Source: Flavobacterium hibisci
GTDB lineage: Bacteria > Bacteroidota > Bacteroidia > Flavobacteriales > Flavobacteriaceae
Direction: 5' to 3'
NCBI RefSeq assembly: GCF_020026925.1
Contig: NZ_JAIQDW010000001.1
Coordinates: 496,001-560,000 of the forward strand
DNA length: 64,000 nt
Shown here: piece after piece, positions 35,882 to 45,015 of the stretch
Layout: every line of letters begins with the position of its first letter
Position numbering within the stretch: the stretch's first letter is position 1
Notes under the pieces: model-generated
Told to the model about the DNA's origin: nothing
The model's database searches: none
What the model saw: the letters and a program-made list of their open reading frames with translations, nothing else
Program-made: the position numbers and the translations under genes

Positions 35882-36952
35882 TTATAAAGAATTCCCAATT
35901 CCGACTACAACAATAGATAACATGATGAGTCCGATGCCCAACATAAAGGTGTTGAACGTTTTTTTAGTTACACCGGTCCATTCTTTCAGATAAAATCCCC
36001 AGAAGTTAGCGGTAAGTATGATAGTTGACATATGTAAAATCCATGAGCTGGCTCCATTTCCTAATTTACTTTCTCCCATTCCATAGAAGAAAAACTGAAG
36101 AAACCACATGGTACCTGCAATAGCAGAAAAAAGTATATTTTTTGAAATAGGTGTTTTAGTATCAGTGTAATTACTAAAAGTCTTATTTTTAAAATTAAGA
36201 TAGATACACCATATAAAGTTTGTTGTTAATCCGCCCCAAAGTATAACGATGTAACTAACATTATTCTGAAACAGGAATTCCCCCTGATTTGGATGCATTA
36301 CTTTCCATGCTTCATTAGCCACATCAGCCATTGGTTTTGCTGCTTCAATTCCGAAATTAAAGAAAGAGCTTAAAATACCGGATACAATAGCAATGATTAA
36401 ACCTTTTACTAAACTAAAATCTTTGTCTTTATCTTCGTGACCTGTTGCAAAATCTTTCTCTTTTAGCATTCCTGCTTTTCCTAAAATAGCTATACCTATA
36501 ATACATATTAGTACACCAGCTAAAACCATTTGTCCACCTGGGTTAGCAAACATATCACTAATTGACTCTTTGCCTTCTACTGCATTGAAATTATAATAGA
36601 TTGGCGGAATCAAAGCGCCAAAAGCAGAACAAAATCCTAAAGTGATTGAATTTCCTAATGACATCCCTAAATAGCGAACACCCAATCCGTAAGTCAATCC
36701 TCCAATTCCCCAAATCAATCCCATTGTGTACGCCAACGCTTTAACTGATGGGGTTGCTGTAGCAATGATTTCAGTAAAATTCGGAATAGTCAAATAAGCA
36801 GCTATTGGCGGTACAATCAACCAGGAGAAAAAACCTCCTATTAACCAGTAACTTTCCCAGGCCCAGTCTTTAACTTTTTTAAAAGGCATATAAAAACTGC
36901 CTGAAGAAAATCCCCCAATGGAGTGAAAAATAATTCCGAGTAATGATTCCAT
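35882..36952 (-). CDS. rhaT: L-rhamnose/proton symporter RhaT
   Basis: A 356-residue inner-membrane transporter with ten predicted membrane helices, matching the RhaT family. The N-terminus LLGIIFHSIGGFSSGSFYMPFKKVKDWAWESYW is diagnostic; GLTYGLGVRYLGMSLGNS and the late WFLQFFFYGMGESKLG are also typical. It is the first gene of the operon that continues to uxuA. The upstream region holds a GTACAGGAT element and is shared with the divergent GntR-type regulator. Confidence 0.95.
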   Translation of the reverse strand: MESLLGIIFHSIGGFSSGSFYMPFKKVKDWAWESYWLIGGFFSWLIVPPIAAYLTIPNFTEIIATATPSVKALAYTMGLIWGIGGLTYGLGVRYLGMSLGNSITLGFCSAFGALIPPIYYNFNAVEGKESISDMFANPGGQMVLAGVLICIIGIAILGKAGMLKEKDFATGHEDKDKDFSLVKGLIIAIVSGILSSFFNFGIEAAKPMADVANEAWKVMHPNQGEFLFQNNVSYIVILWGGLTTNFIWCIYLNFKNKTFSNYTDTKTPISKNILFSAIAGTMWFLQFFFYGMGESKLGNGASSWILHMSTIILTANFWGFYLKEWTGVTKKTFNTFMLGIGLIMLSIVVVGIGNSL

Positions 36953-37019
36953 TTAATTCTTAGTGGTTTAGTTGATAGTTATTGGTTTGGTAAAATAAGA
37001 GAATGTAAAAAAGAAAACT

Positions 37020-37028
37020 ATCCTGTAC
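37020..37028. promoter_or_regulatory. Candidate operator GTACAGGAT upstream of rhaT
   Basis: Plus strand ATCCTGTAC; the minus strand reads AGGACAGTACAGGATAGT, in which AGGACAGT and AGGATAGT repeat at a 10-base step. The same 9-base core is found at 55903-55911 and 55968-55976. It lies 68 bp from the rhaT start codon. The GntR-type regulator encoded next door is the obvious candidate ligand. Confidence 0.4.
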
Positions 37029-37233
37029 TGTCCTTTCTCTAATTTATATTTATATTAAATCATAAATTATTGCGATAAGATTGGCTTTATTGCATTTTTT
37101 AAATTTAAAATTCATATTTTAGCGAACGCATGAATATTTAATATCTTTTAGTGCTTTTTAAAGAAAATTATTACGTATTATGCAATTTATAATCCGGACT
37201 CTGACATAAAAGAGAAACTTTACTACACCAACC

Positions 37234-38274
37234 ATGATTAAGCTAATTAAAATAGATGAAGATTCAAGAGTACCTAAGTATAAGCAAATTGTAGATTCTA
37301 TACTGCAAAATATTGCTAATGGTAACCTGAAAATAAATCAAAAAATTCCGTCCATAAATAACTTCAGTGAAGAGTTTTATATGTCCAGGGATACCGTTGA
37401 GAAAGCTTATAATATTTTAAAAGAACGGAAAATTATTTCTTCAATACGAGGAAAAGGATACTACATTACCAGAACAAAACTGGAATCTAAAGTCAATATT
37501 TTGTTTTTATTTAATAAACTGAGTGCTTATAAAATGAAAACCTATAGCTCTTTTATTAATACATTAGGAGCTAATGCGCATGTCGATTTGCATATCTACC
37601 ATTGCGATGAAACTTTATTTTTAAACCTGCTCGATAAATTTGAAGGGGCGTACGATTATTATGTTATTACAACACACTTTAAAACAGATGAACTAAAACA
37701 TTTGAGTTTTACTGATGAAGTTGCAAAAGCAATCCAGAGAATACCACAGGACAAGCTTGTTATTATGGATAACATCAAAATTGGATTAGGAAGTGAGGTT
37801 ATCAAAATCTATCAGGATTTTGAAAACGATATTTACAATGCTTTAAAAGAAGGACTTACCAAAATAACGAAATATAAAAGAGTAATTTTGGTCTATCCTG
37901 AGAAAGCTGTATATCCTTATCCAAGAAGAATTTTACATGGTTTTAGAAAATTTTGTGTTGAACATGAAATCAATTTTGAAATTCTAAGTGAAGTCTACGA
38001 TGATATGATCCTTAAAAAAGGAGATTTATTTATTACTATAGAAGAATCTGACCTTGTTAATTTAGTAAAGCAAATCAGGGATGAAGAGTATGTATTAGGA
38101 AGCGATATAGGAGTTATATCCTACAATGACACTCCTTTAAAAGATTTACTAGGAATCACTGTCATGTCTACTGATTTTAATAAAATGGGGGAAATTGCTG
38201 CCAGAATGATTTTAAACAAAGAAAAAGGAGAAATTAAAGTGCCATTTAATTTTATTGACAGACATTCTATATGA
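37234..38274 (+). CDS. GntR-type regulator with LacI-like sensor domain, probable rhamnose regulator
   Basis: A 346-residue transcription factor. Residues 8-80 are a GntR winged helix (KYKQIVDSILQNIANGNLKI, KIPSINNFSEEFYMSRDTVEKAYNIL, SIRGKGYYI). Residues 85-346 look like a periplasmic-binding-protein fold of the LacI type (KVNILFLFNKLSAYKMKTYSS, VISYNDTPLKDLLGITVMSTD). It is divergent from rhaT, so it most probably controls the rhamnose operon in response to rhamnose or an intermediate. Confidence 0.88.
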   Translation: MIKLIKIDEDSRVPKYKQIVDSILQNIANGNLKINQKIPSINNFSEEFYMSRDTVEKAYNILKERKIISSIRGKGYYITRTKLESKVNILFLFNKLSAYKMKTYSSFINTLGANAHVDLHIYHCDETLFLNLLDKFEGAYDYYVITTHFKTDELKHLSFTDEVAKAIQRIPQDKLVIMDNIKIGLGSEVIKIYQDFENDIYNALKEGLTKITKYKRVILVYPEKAVYPYPRRILHGFRKFCVEHEINFEILSEVYDDMILKKGDLFITIEESDLVNLVKQIRDEEYVLGSDIGVISYNDTPLKDLLGITVMSTDFNKMGEIAARMILNKEKGEIKVPFNFIDRHSI

Positions 38275-38346
38275 CTCTAAAATTAGGCTGTAAATGTTAA
38301 TTTTTTAAATCTTGTTTTTTATTTAGAATAAATATAAATAATATTT

Positions 38347-38354
38347 TATCTTTG
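38347..38354 (+). promoter_or_regulatory. -7 box TATCTTTG for the ECF sigma gene
   Basis: Perfect match to TAnnTTTG. Transcription would start near 38361, 55 bases before the ATG at 38416. A TTG at 38312-38314 is somewhat far for a -33 element, so the upstream box is uncertain. Confidence 0.45.
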
Positions 38355-38415
38355 CTCCGCCTTGACTCAATACCACCTGGATAATAAAATAATCCGTAAA
38401 GGAGCTACATTATAG

Positions 38416-39015
38416 ATGAATATTAATACCCGTTTCGAATCCGATGAATTTAAATCTTTTAAAAAGGGAGAAGAAGCTGCGTTTAAATATTTCTATGATA
38501 AATATTTCCGTAGAATTACCTCTTTTAGTGTTCAGTTTATTTACGATCAAGATGAGGCCGAAAACCTTGCTCAGGAAGCTTTCATTAATTTATGGCAAAA
38601 CAGGGAAAATATTGAATCCATAAACGGAATTCAGTCTTTTTTATACACCTATGCCAAATCGAAATGCCTGAACTTTATTCGTCATAATAAAGTTAAAGAC
38701 AAATTCAAAAACGATTTATTAAATCATAAAGAAAGAGAACTGGATATTGAAGTCTTAAATTCGATTCAGTTCGATACTTTAGAATTAACCGAATTAGAAC
38801 GGATAATTAATGAATCAATAAAAGATTTACCTCCCAAAACCCGTGAAGTTTTTATAAAAAAACGTTTCGAGAATAAAAAAAATGCAGAAATCGCAGAAGA
38901 AATGAATGTGACTATAAAAGCTGTAGAAGCCCATATGACAAAGGCTTTGAAAATTTTGAAGACCAAATTATCTGATTATTTATTCCTGATTTTTATTCTT
39001 ATTTGTAATAATTAA
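38416..39015 (+). CDS. ECF-type RNA polymerase sigma factor
   Basis: A 199-residue sigma-70 family factor of the extracytoplasmic-function group common with SusC/FecR systems. Region 2 is seen at residues 20-85 (FKYFYDKYFRRITSFSVQFI, DEAENLAQEAFINLWQNRENI), region 4 at 128-182 (LPPKTREVFIKKRFENKKNAEIAEEMNVTIKAVEAHM). A short hydrophobic tail ends the protein. The FecR-like anti-sigma gene follows 66 bp downstream, and the STN-domain SusC after that, so the three form a surface-signalling cascade. Confidence 0.94.
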   Translation: MNINTRFESDEFKSFKKGEEAAFKYFYDKYFRRITSFSVQFIYDQDEAENLAQEAFINLWQNRENIESINGIQSFLYTYAKSKCLNFIRHNKVKDKFKNDLLNHKERELDIEVLNSIQFDTLELTELERIINESIKDLPPKTREVFIKKRFENKKNAEIAEEMNVTIKAVEAHMTKALKILKTKLSDYLFLIFILICNN

Positions 39016-39081
39016 AAATTAAACATAGGGTTTTTTATTTCTGAAGTGTACTTATCATAACGAGAAGTTTAAAATCCAATT

Positions 39082-40185
39082 ATGACATCAGAAATAATTT
39101 ATAAGTATTTAGCTAATGAAGCTACAGAAGAGGAAATTCAAACTCTTTTTGAATGGATTGATGCTTCTGAAGAAAATAAAAAGCAGTTTATCACAATAAA
39201 GAAGACTTGGGCTCTTACAGCCCTTTCTGAAAATATTTTAAATGATACTGCTCCGACAATTAAAATTAAACCAAAAAATAAAGCTGCTAAGTACTTACAA
39301 TATGCTGCAGCATTTTTAGTACTGCTTGGTTTAGGTAGAATTGCTTTTAATTTTAGCCAAAAAACAAAATCTTCAAAGGAAATTGTTCTTGAATTAGGAA
39401 ACGGCAAGACAGAATACATCACAAAAGATAATCAGATCAATTTAGTAAACGATAAAGGCGAACTGATTGCCAGAAAACTTTCGGGACAAATTGTATACTT
39501 CGGAAAAACCAAAAATAATGAGATAATATATAACTCACTTAAAGTTCCTTATGGTAAAACATTTAAACTTACACTTTCAGATGGAACTGTTGTAAACTTA
39601 AACTCTGGAACGACTTTACGCTACCCGGAACAGTTTGGAGTTAATGGAAAAAGAATGGTTTATTTAACTGGTGAAGCTTTTTTTGAAGTTGCCAAAGACA
39701 AAGAACATCCTTTTATAGTCAATGCGAATCAGGCAGCTATTGAAGTTCTGGGAACAAAATTTAATGTAAGTGCTTATCCTGAGAATCCGTCAGTAAATAG
39801 TGTTTTAGTGGAAGGAAGTATTCAGATGTATGCAACTGAAAATCCATCAAATGCTGTTTTACTGAAACCAAACCAGATGGCTACGTGGCAAAACAATTCG
39901 AGAAAAATTACCACAAAATCTGTTGATCCTTCTTTTTACTCAGCCTGGACGAAGGGTGAACTTACATTTAAAGATACTCCATTTTCGACCATCACTAAAA
40001 TAATTCAGCGGACTTATGATGTTGAGATTATTAATAAAAATTCAGATTTAGCCAAACAGAATTTTACAGGAACTATCAAAATCAGTGAATCTAGTGTCGA
40101 AAATATTTTAGAACTCTTAAAACGTGACACCCCGTTTGACTATGTCATCGAAGAAAATAAAATTACCATTACCAATATCCCATAA
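39082..40185 (+). CDS. FecR-type anti-sigma factor
   Basis: A 367-residue membrane protein. The cytoplasmic N-terminus (residues 1-70) would hold the sigma factor, one membrane helix lies near residues 72-90 (YAAAFLVLLGLGRIAF), and the periplasmic part contains the FecR domain (VPYGKTFKLTLSDGTVVNLNSGTTLRYPE, TGEAFFEVAKDKEHPFIV, VLGTKFNVSAYPE) and a C-terminal DUF4974-like domain (FKDTPFSTITKIIQRTYDV). It relays a signal from the STN domain of the adjacent SusC to the ECF sigma factor. The order sigma/FecR/SusC is standard. Confidence 0.94.
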   Translation: MTSEIIYKYLANEATEEEIQTLFEWIDASEENKKQFITIKKTWALTALSENILNDTAPTIKIKPKNKAAKYLQYAAAFLVLLGLGRIAFNFSQKTKSSKEIVLELGNGKTEYITKDNQINLVNDKGELIARKLSGQIVYFGKTKNNEIIYNSLKVPYGKTFKLTLSDGTVVNLNSGTTLRYPEQFGVNGKRMVYLTGEAFFEVAKDKEHPFIVNANQAAIEVLGTKFNVSAYPENPSVNSVLVEGSIQMYATENPSNAVLLKPNQMATWQNNSRKITTKSVDPSFYSAWTKGELTFKDTPFSTITKIIQRTYDVEIINKNSDLAKQNFTGTIKISESSVENILELLKRDTPFDYVIEENKITITNIP

Positions 40186-40197
40186 ACCACTAAAAAC

Positions 40198-43100
40198 ATG
40201 ATATTTACGACATTTTTTTCAAGAAAAACCATGTTTTTCTTAGCCCTTCTTTTATTCGGTTTTCACGGCTTTTCACAAAATAAATCAATTACACTGCAAA
40301 TCAACAATGAACCTATCAATTTGATTATCAAATCAATTGAAGAACAAACAGATTTTAGGATTATTTACAATGCAAAAAAAATTGATACTGATCAAAAAGC
40401 CAGTATAAATGTAAAGAATGCTTCCTTAGAAACTGTCTTAACGAAGTTATTCAAGGGCAAAAATATTTCATTTTACATTCAGAAAAAACAGGTTTTGTTA
40501 ACCAGCTCTGCTCCTTATTTACTAAATAATACAGAAGAAACTGAAAGAACAATTAAGGGAGTTGTACTAAATGCCAAAGATAAAACGCCCCTTCCCGGAG
40601 CTACAATATTAGTGCAAGGGACCGGCAGAGGTGCAATTGCTGATGCTGATGGGAAATTTATTTATCAACTGAAAGAAAAAAACATCAAAGATGTTATACT
40701 ACAGGTTTCGCTTCTTGGGATGCAGTCCCAGACTCTAAAAGTTGGCAACAAAACCGATTTTACTTTTTTTATGGAAGAAGCTATAGATGAGCTGAATCCG
40801 GTTATTATCACATCTTCGTACGGAACACAGAAATTAAAGGAAGAAGTTGTGGGAAGCATTTCGACTTTACAGGCAAAAGATATTGCGGTTGAACAAGCTA
40901 CCGAAACTATCGACAAAATGATTACTGGGCAAATAGCCGGTGTTTTAGTTGAAAACACAACCGGAGTTGGCGGACCTGTAAAAATAAACATTCGCGGACA
41001 AGGTACTTTATCTTCTTTGACGGGTGCTATTACCGGAACTTCATCACAACCTTTAATAATTGTTGACGGTGTTGTTATGAGCGAAGAATATGCTATTGAC
41101 AGCAGTTTTTTTGACGGATCAGGAGATTCTGCAGAAAATTTAGCGAATCCTTTAATGAAAATTGCTCCTGAAAATATTGAAACTATTTCTGTTTTAAAGG
41201 ATGCTGCCGCCGTGGGTATTTATGGCGCCGATGGAGCAAACGGGGTTATTTTGATCACAACAAAAAAAGGGAAAAAGGGAAAAACACAATTTGGATTTTC
41301 AAACCAACTTGGAATTTCTTCAGCTATAAACCGAATTAAATATTTAAGTGGAGAGCAATATACCGAGCTTAGAAATGAGTTTCAGAAAAACACAACTTCA
41401 AACTATGTTCCGATAATATACAACGGAATAAATACGGATTGGTTTGAATTACTAAACCGAACAGGAGTTTATAATAAATATAACTTTAATGTCTCCGGAT
41501 CGACTTCAAAATTTTCATATCGCACCAATATAAGTTATTTAAAAATTGACGAACCCCAAATGGGCAACAGCACTGAGCAATTAAACGCCGGAATTAATTT
41601 AGGCTTTAATTCAGGCAAATGGAATGTAAATCTGATGCTTAATCCAAGTTATGTACAAAAAGATGCCCCAAATATATTTTATGGTTTTGCTTATTTGCCA
41701 ACCAATGCACCATACAATGAAGATGGTTCTTTTGCCGGGTTAGGCGTTAGCGGTCAGACAAGAGGAAATCCTTTAGCAGCTATTGCTCAAAATAAAAATA
41801 TAACAAACACTTATGGAATTTTAGGAAGTTTAAATTTATCATATGAGCTTAATAAATCGGTAAAATTAGCTTCTCTCTTTGGTATGGATTATACCGATAA
41901 GGAACAAGATCGTTATTTTTCCGGAGAAAATGAAAGCGGACAGTTTAACGGATCTTTTACTTTAAATGATATTGCTTATCCTGCATGGGGAAGACGCCTT
42001 TTAAATCTGAGAAATTCGACTAAATGGAACTGGCAGGGGCAGCTTTTGTTTAATAAACAATTAGGCAAAAATCATAATGTTGATGGTGTTGCTGGTTTTG
42101 AGCTTTCTGAGGACAAAGGAAATTTTAATTATAAATCAGGAGTAGGATTTGTAAATCCAAATCAGATTAATAATGTGACTGATGCCATTAGAGATGATAA
42201 TCCTGCAACTCCATTAGTGAATGAATCAACCAATGGTCAGACATATAGAAGCGAGATTAGCTACAGTTCCAGAGTTTCATTACTATCTCAAATAAACTAT
42301 AACTATAAAAAACGCTACTACGTTTTAGGAAATTTTCGTCGCGATCAAAGTTCTGTATTTGGTGATGATACTGATGTTGCTTACAATGGTGGAGCTGGTA
42401 TCAGCTGGATTACCAGCAACGAAGAGTTCCTAAATACAAATACGTGGATTGACTTCCTGAAATTTAAAGCCAGCTATGGTACTACCGGAAACTCAAGGAT
42501 TGGTTCTTACCGTTCCAAAGGTTTGTATAATATTAGTCAAAACGGTTATAATGGTGCTATTGGAGCCACAACCGGAGAAGCACCAAACGGTGAATTGAGC
42601 TGGGAAAAAAACACAAAATTTAATGCCGGATTTGATTTTAATGTTTTCAACCGAATAGAATTGACAATAGAATATTATTATGATAACAAAAGTGATCTAA
42701 TTACGACGAGAGATATTCCAACAGAAACAGGTTACAATTCTCTCCAATTGAATGCTTCAAGTATGTACAATAAGGGTTTTGAACTTACTACAAGAATAAA
42801 ATGGATAAAAAACAATGCCTTTAAGTGGACAACAGCTTTTAATATTTCTACTATACAAAGCAAAGTAACAGATTTAAAAGGTTTAGGAAGCGACTATTCT
42901 CAGGCAAATCTGGCTCTTGCTCAAAAAATAGGCTACAGCACTACTACAATCTGGGGTGTAAAGTGGGTTGGGGTTGATCCCGCAACTGGACGAAATTTAG
43001 TTGAAAAAAATGCTAAAATATACGATACTAAAACTTATAACGAATTATACACCATAGCAGACTGGGAACCCATTGGCGATAAGCAGGCAGATGCTTATGG

Positions 43101-43551
43101 AGGCTTTTTCAATAATTTTACTTTCAACAATAATCTGACTTTATCTATTAGAGCTGATTTTCAAATTGGTGGAGAATTTTTAGCCTCGAACCTTCTTATT
43201 GATCAATACAACAATACATCGAACAGAAATCTATCTGTAAATGCATACGATTACTGGAGAGCCCCTGGAGACAAAGCTTCACAGCCAGCAGTAACCAGTT
43301 CTCCTCTTTTACCCAACTTAACCAAATATCTTTATGATGCTACCTATATCAGGATCAGCAATGTGAATTTGAGTTATAATGTACCTCTAAAAAGCAATTT
43401 GTTAAGTTCACTTTCTGTATTTACCGATGCATCAAATGTATTTTACTGGTACAAAGAAAAAAGCCCAAAAGGAATGAACGGAATAAAGGAATATAGTTAC
43501 ATCTATCCGCAAGCCAGAACTATCTCAATGGGAGTTAACGCTAAATTTTAA
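40198..43551 (+). CDS. SusC-like TonB-dependent outer-membrane transporter with STN domain
   Basis: A 1,117-residue TonB-dependent transporter. After the signal peptide (ending HGFSQ) an STN signalling domain covers residues 29-105 (ITLQINNEPINLIIKSIEEQ), then a carboxypeptidase-regulatory-like domain (GVVLNAKDKTPLPGATILVQG), the plug (IRGQGTLSS, LIIVDGV, ILITTKKG) and a beta-barrel to the end. The STN domain links it to the FecR/ECF pair upstream. SusD follows after 3 bp. The substrate is not evident: there is no glycosidase immediately in the same transcript, but a di-haem peroxidase is. Confidence 0.95.
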   Translation: MIFTTFFSRKTMFFLALLLFGFHGFSQNKSITLQINNEPINLIIKSIEEQTDFRIIYNAKKIDTDQKASINVKNASLETVLTKLFKGKNISFYIQKKQVLLTSSAPYLLNNTEETERTIKGVVLNAKDKTPLPGATILVQGTGRGAIADADGKFIYQLKEKNIKDVILQVSLLGMQSQTLKVGNKTDFTFFMEEAIDELNPVIITSSYGTQKLKEEVVGSISTLQAKDIAVEQATETIDKMITGQIAGVLVENTTGVGGPVKINIRGQGTLSSLTGAITGTSSQPLIIVDGVVMSEEYAIDSSFFDGSGDSAENLANPLMKIAPENIETISVLKDAAAVGIYGADGANGVILITTKKGKKGKTQFGFSNQLGISSAINRIKYLSGEQYTELRNEFQKNTTSNYVPIIYNGINTDWFELLNRTGVYNKYNFNVSGSTSKFSYRTNISYLKIDEPQMGNSTEQLNAGINLGFNSGKWNVNLMLNPSYVQKDAPNIFYGFAYLPTNAPYNEDGSFAGLGVSGQTRGNPLAAIAQNKNITNTYGILGSLNLSYELNKSVKLASLFGMDYTDKEQDRYFSGENESGQFNGSFTLNDIAYPAWGRRLLNLRNSTKWNWQGQLLFNKQLGKNHNVDGVAGFELSEDKGNFNYKSGVGFVNPNQINNVTDAIRDDNPATPLVNESTNGQTYRSEISYSSRVSLLSQINYNYKKRYYVLGNFRRDQSSVFGDDTDVAYNGGAGISWITSNEEFLNTNTWIDFLKFKASYGTTGNSRIGSYRSKGLYNISQNGYNGAIGATTGEAPNGELSWEKNTKFNAGFDFNVFNRIELTIEYYYDNKSDLITTRDIPTETGYNSLQLNASSMYNKGFELTTRIKWIKNNAFKWTTAFNISTIQSKVTDLKGLGSDYSQANLALAQKIGYSTTTIWGVKWVGVDPATGRNLVEKNAKIYDTKTYNELYTIADWEPIGDKQADAYGGFFNNFTFNNNLTLSIRADFQIGGEFLASNLLIDQYNNTSNRNLSVNAYDYWRAPGDKASQPAVTSSPLLPNLTKYLYDATYIRISNVNLSYNVPLKSNLLSSLSVFTDASNVFYWYKEKSPKGMNGIKEYSYIYPQARTISMGVNAKF

Positions 43552-43554
43552 GAA

Positions 43555-45015
43555 ATGAAATATTCAATATACATCACGTTTTTTATCCTGATTTTTTCAT
43601 TACAAAGCTGTAGTGACTTTTTAGAACAGGAACCGGGAACACAAACTTCTATAGATGAACTTTTACAAAATAAAAAAGGAGTTTTAACTGCATTGACTGG
43701 TTTGTATACAGAACTTGAAGCTAATGTGAGAGGAGAACGTTTTGCTGTTTATGCCGATCTACAAGGTGGTAATTTAAAATTCACTCCACTAGCAACAGGC
43801 TCTAATCGCGGACAAATTGACCCTGCTACAAATACAAAAAATGTATATTCATTTGAAGACGATGCATTGGCCAGTGATTATAGGTCTTTTTATGATGGTA
43901 GTTATGATATTATCAATCAGGCAAATCTAATTTTAGAATTTACTCCTGCACTAAAAGATGCTACAGAAACAGAAAAAAATCAGATTATGGCCGAGGCACT
44001 TACCATACGTGCATATATGCATTTTCTTTTATCTTTAGTTTACAGCCAGGATTATGGTTACACTACAGACGCATCGCATTTAGGAATTGTCTATGTTACA
44101 AAATCTATAAAAAATGGTCTTCAGTATCCTGCCAGAGAAACTGCAGCATATACTTACAATTTAATCGTTAACGATTTAAAAACTGCAATTTCGAATTATT
44201 CAGAACAATCACTTCTGGCAGGTCCTTCGTATTCTTTTTTTAGTCGTAATAGTGCAAAAGCATTACTGGCAAGAGTATATCTTCACAAAAAAGACTGGAT
44301 TAATGCTTATGAAACTGCAAATGATGTAATTACCAATTCAGGGATAATATTAACAGCTAAAGAAAATCTAATTACAGAATGGGAAAAAACAGATCTTCCT
44401 GTGTCTGAAATTTTATTGGAATTCTCAGTAAAAAAAGATTCAGAAGGAATTGTTGGAGGATCAATGTCGAAAAATTTTGGATATACATCTGCTACTAGTT
44501 TTGAAAAATATGTCGCTTCGAATGACTTGATTAATTTATATGAACCCAATGATTTAAGAAAACAATTATTTCTGGAAAAACCACTTTTGACCTTAGTTAA
44601 CGAAAAACTGATTGAGGTAAATTACAACTTTACAAAAAAGTTTCAGGATAATCCGGGTTACGTTGCTTTCAGATTGAGTGAAATGTATTTAATCCGTGCC
44701 GAAGCTGCTTTAGAAACAAACAGATCTGATCTTGCAATGGCGGATATCAATACAATTCGTGCCAGAGCTAATGCAACGTTAGTTACGGATGCAGCAAATC
44801 TTAAAGAAGATATTCTTTTAGAAAGAAGAAAAGAACTTTGTTTTGAAGGTCATTTGTTTTTTGATCTGATGCGAAACCACAAAAATATTTCCAGGAATGA
44901 CGGTTGTATTTCTACCAATTGCAATATCAACTACCCGTCTTTAAAATTTGTATTACCAATACCAACCTTTAATACTAATCTTAATCCAAATCTGAAACAA
45001 AATGAATCTTATTAA
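43555..45015 (+). CDS. SusD-like surface lipoprotein
   Basis: A 486-residue SusD/RagB lipoprotein (lipobox LQSC, Cys19) that caps the SusC transporter and binds substrate at the cell surface. TPR-like helices are visible (AEALTIRAYMHFLLSLVYS, NSAKALLARVYLHKKDWINA) and the C-terminal family segment (LSEMYLIRAEAALETNRSD, DILLERRKELCFEGHLFFDLMRN). It overlaps the next lipoprotein gene by 14 bases, so translation is coupled. Confidence 0.94.
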   Translation: MKYSIYITFFILIFSLQSCSDFLEQEPGTQTSIDELLQNKKGVLTALTGLYTELEANVRGERFAVYADLQGGNLKFTPLATGSNRGQIDPATNTKNVYSFEDDALASDYRSFYDGSYDIINQANLILEFTPALKDATETEKNQIMAEALTIRAYMHFLLSLVYSQDYGYTTDASHLGIVYVTKSIKNGLQYPARETAAYTYNLIVNDLKTAISNYSEQSLLAGPSYSFFSRNSAKALLARVYLHKKDWINAYETANDVITNSGIILTAKENLITEWEKTDLPVSEILLEFSVKKDSEGIVGGSMSKNFGYTSATSFEKYVASNDLINLYEPNDLRKQLFLEKPLLTLVNEKLIEVNYNFTKKFQDNPGYVAFRLSEMYLIRAEAALETNRSDLAMADINTIRARANATLVTDAANLKEDILLERRKELCFEGHLFFDLMRNHKNISRNDGCISTNCNINYPSLKFVLPIPTFNTNLNPNLKQNESY

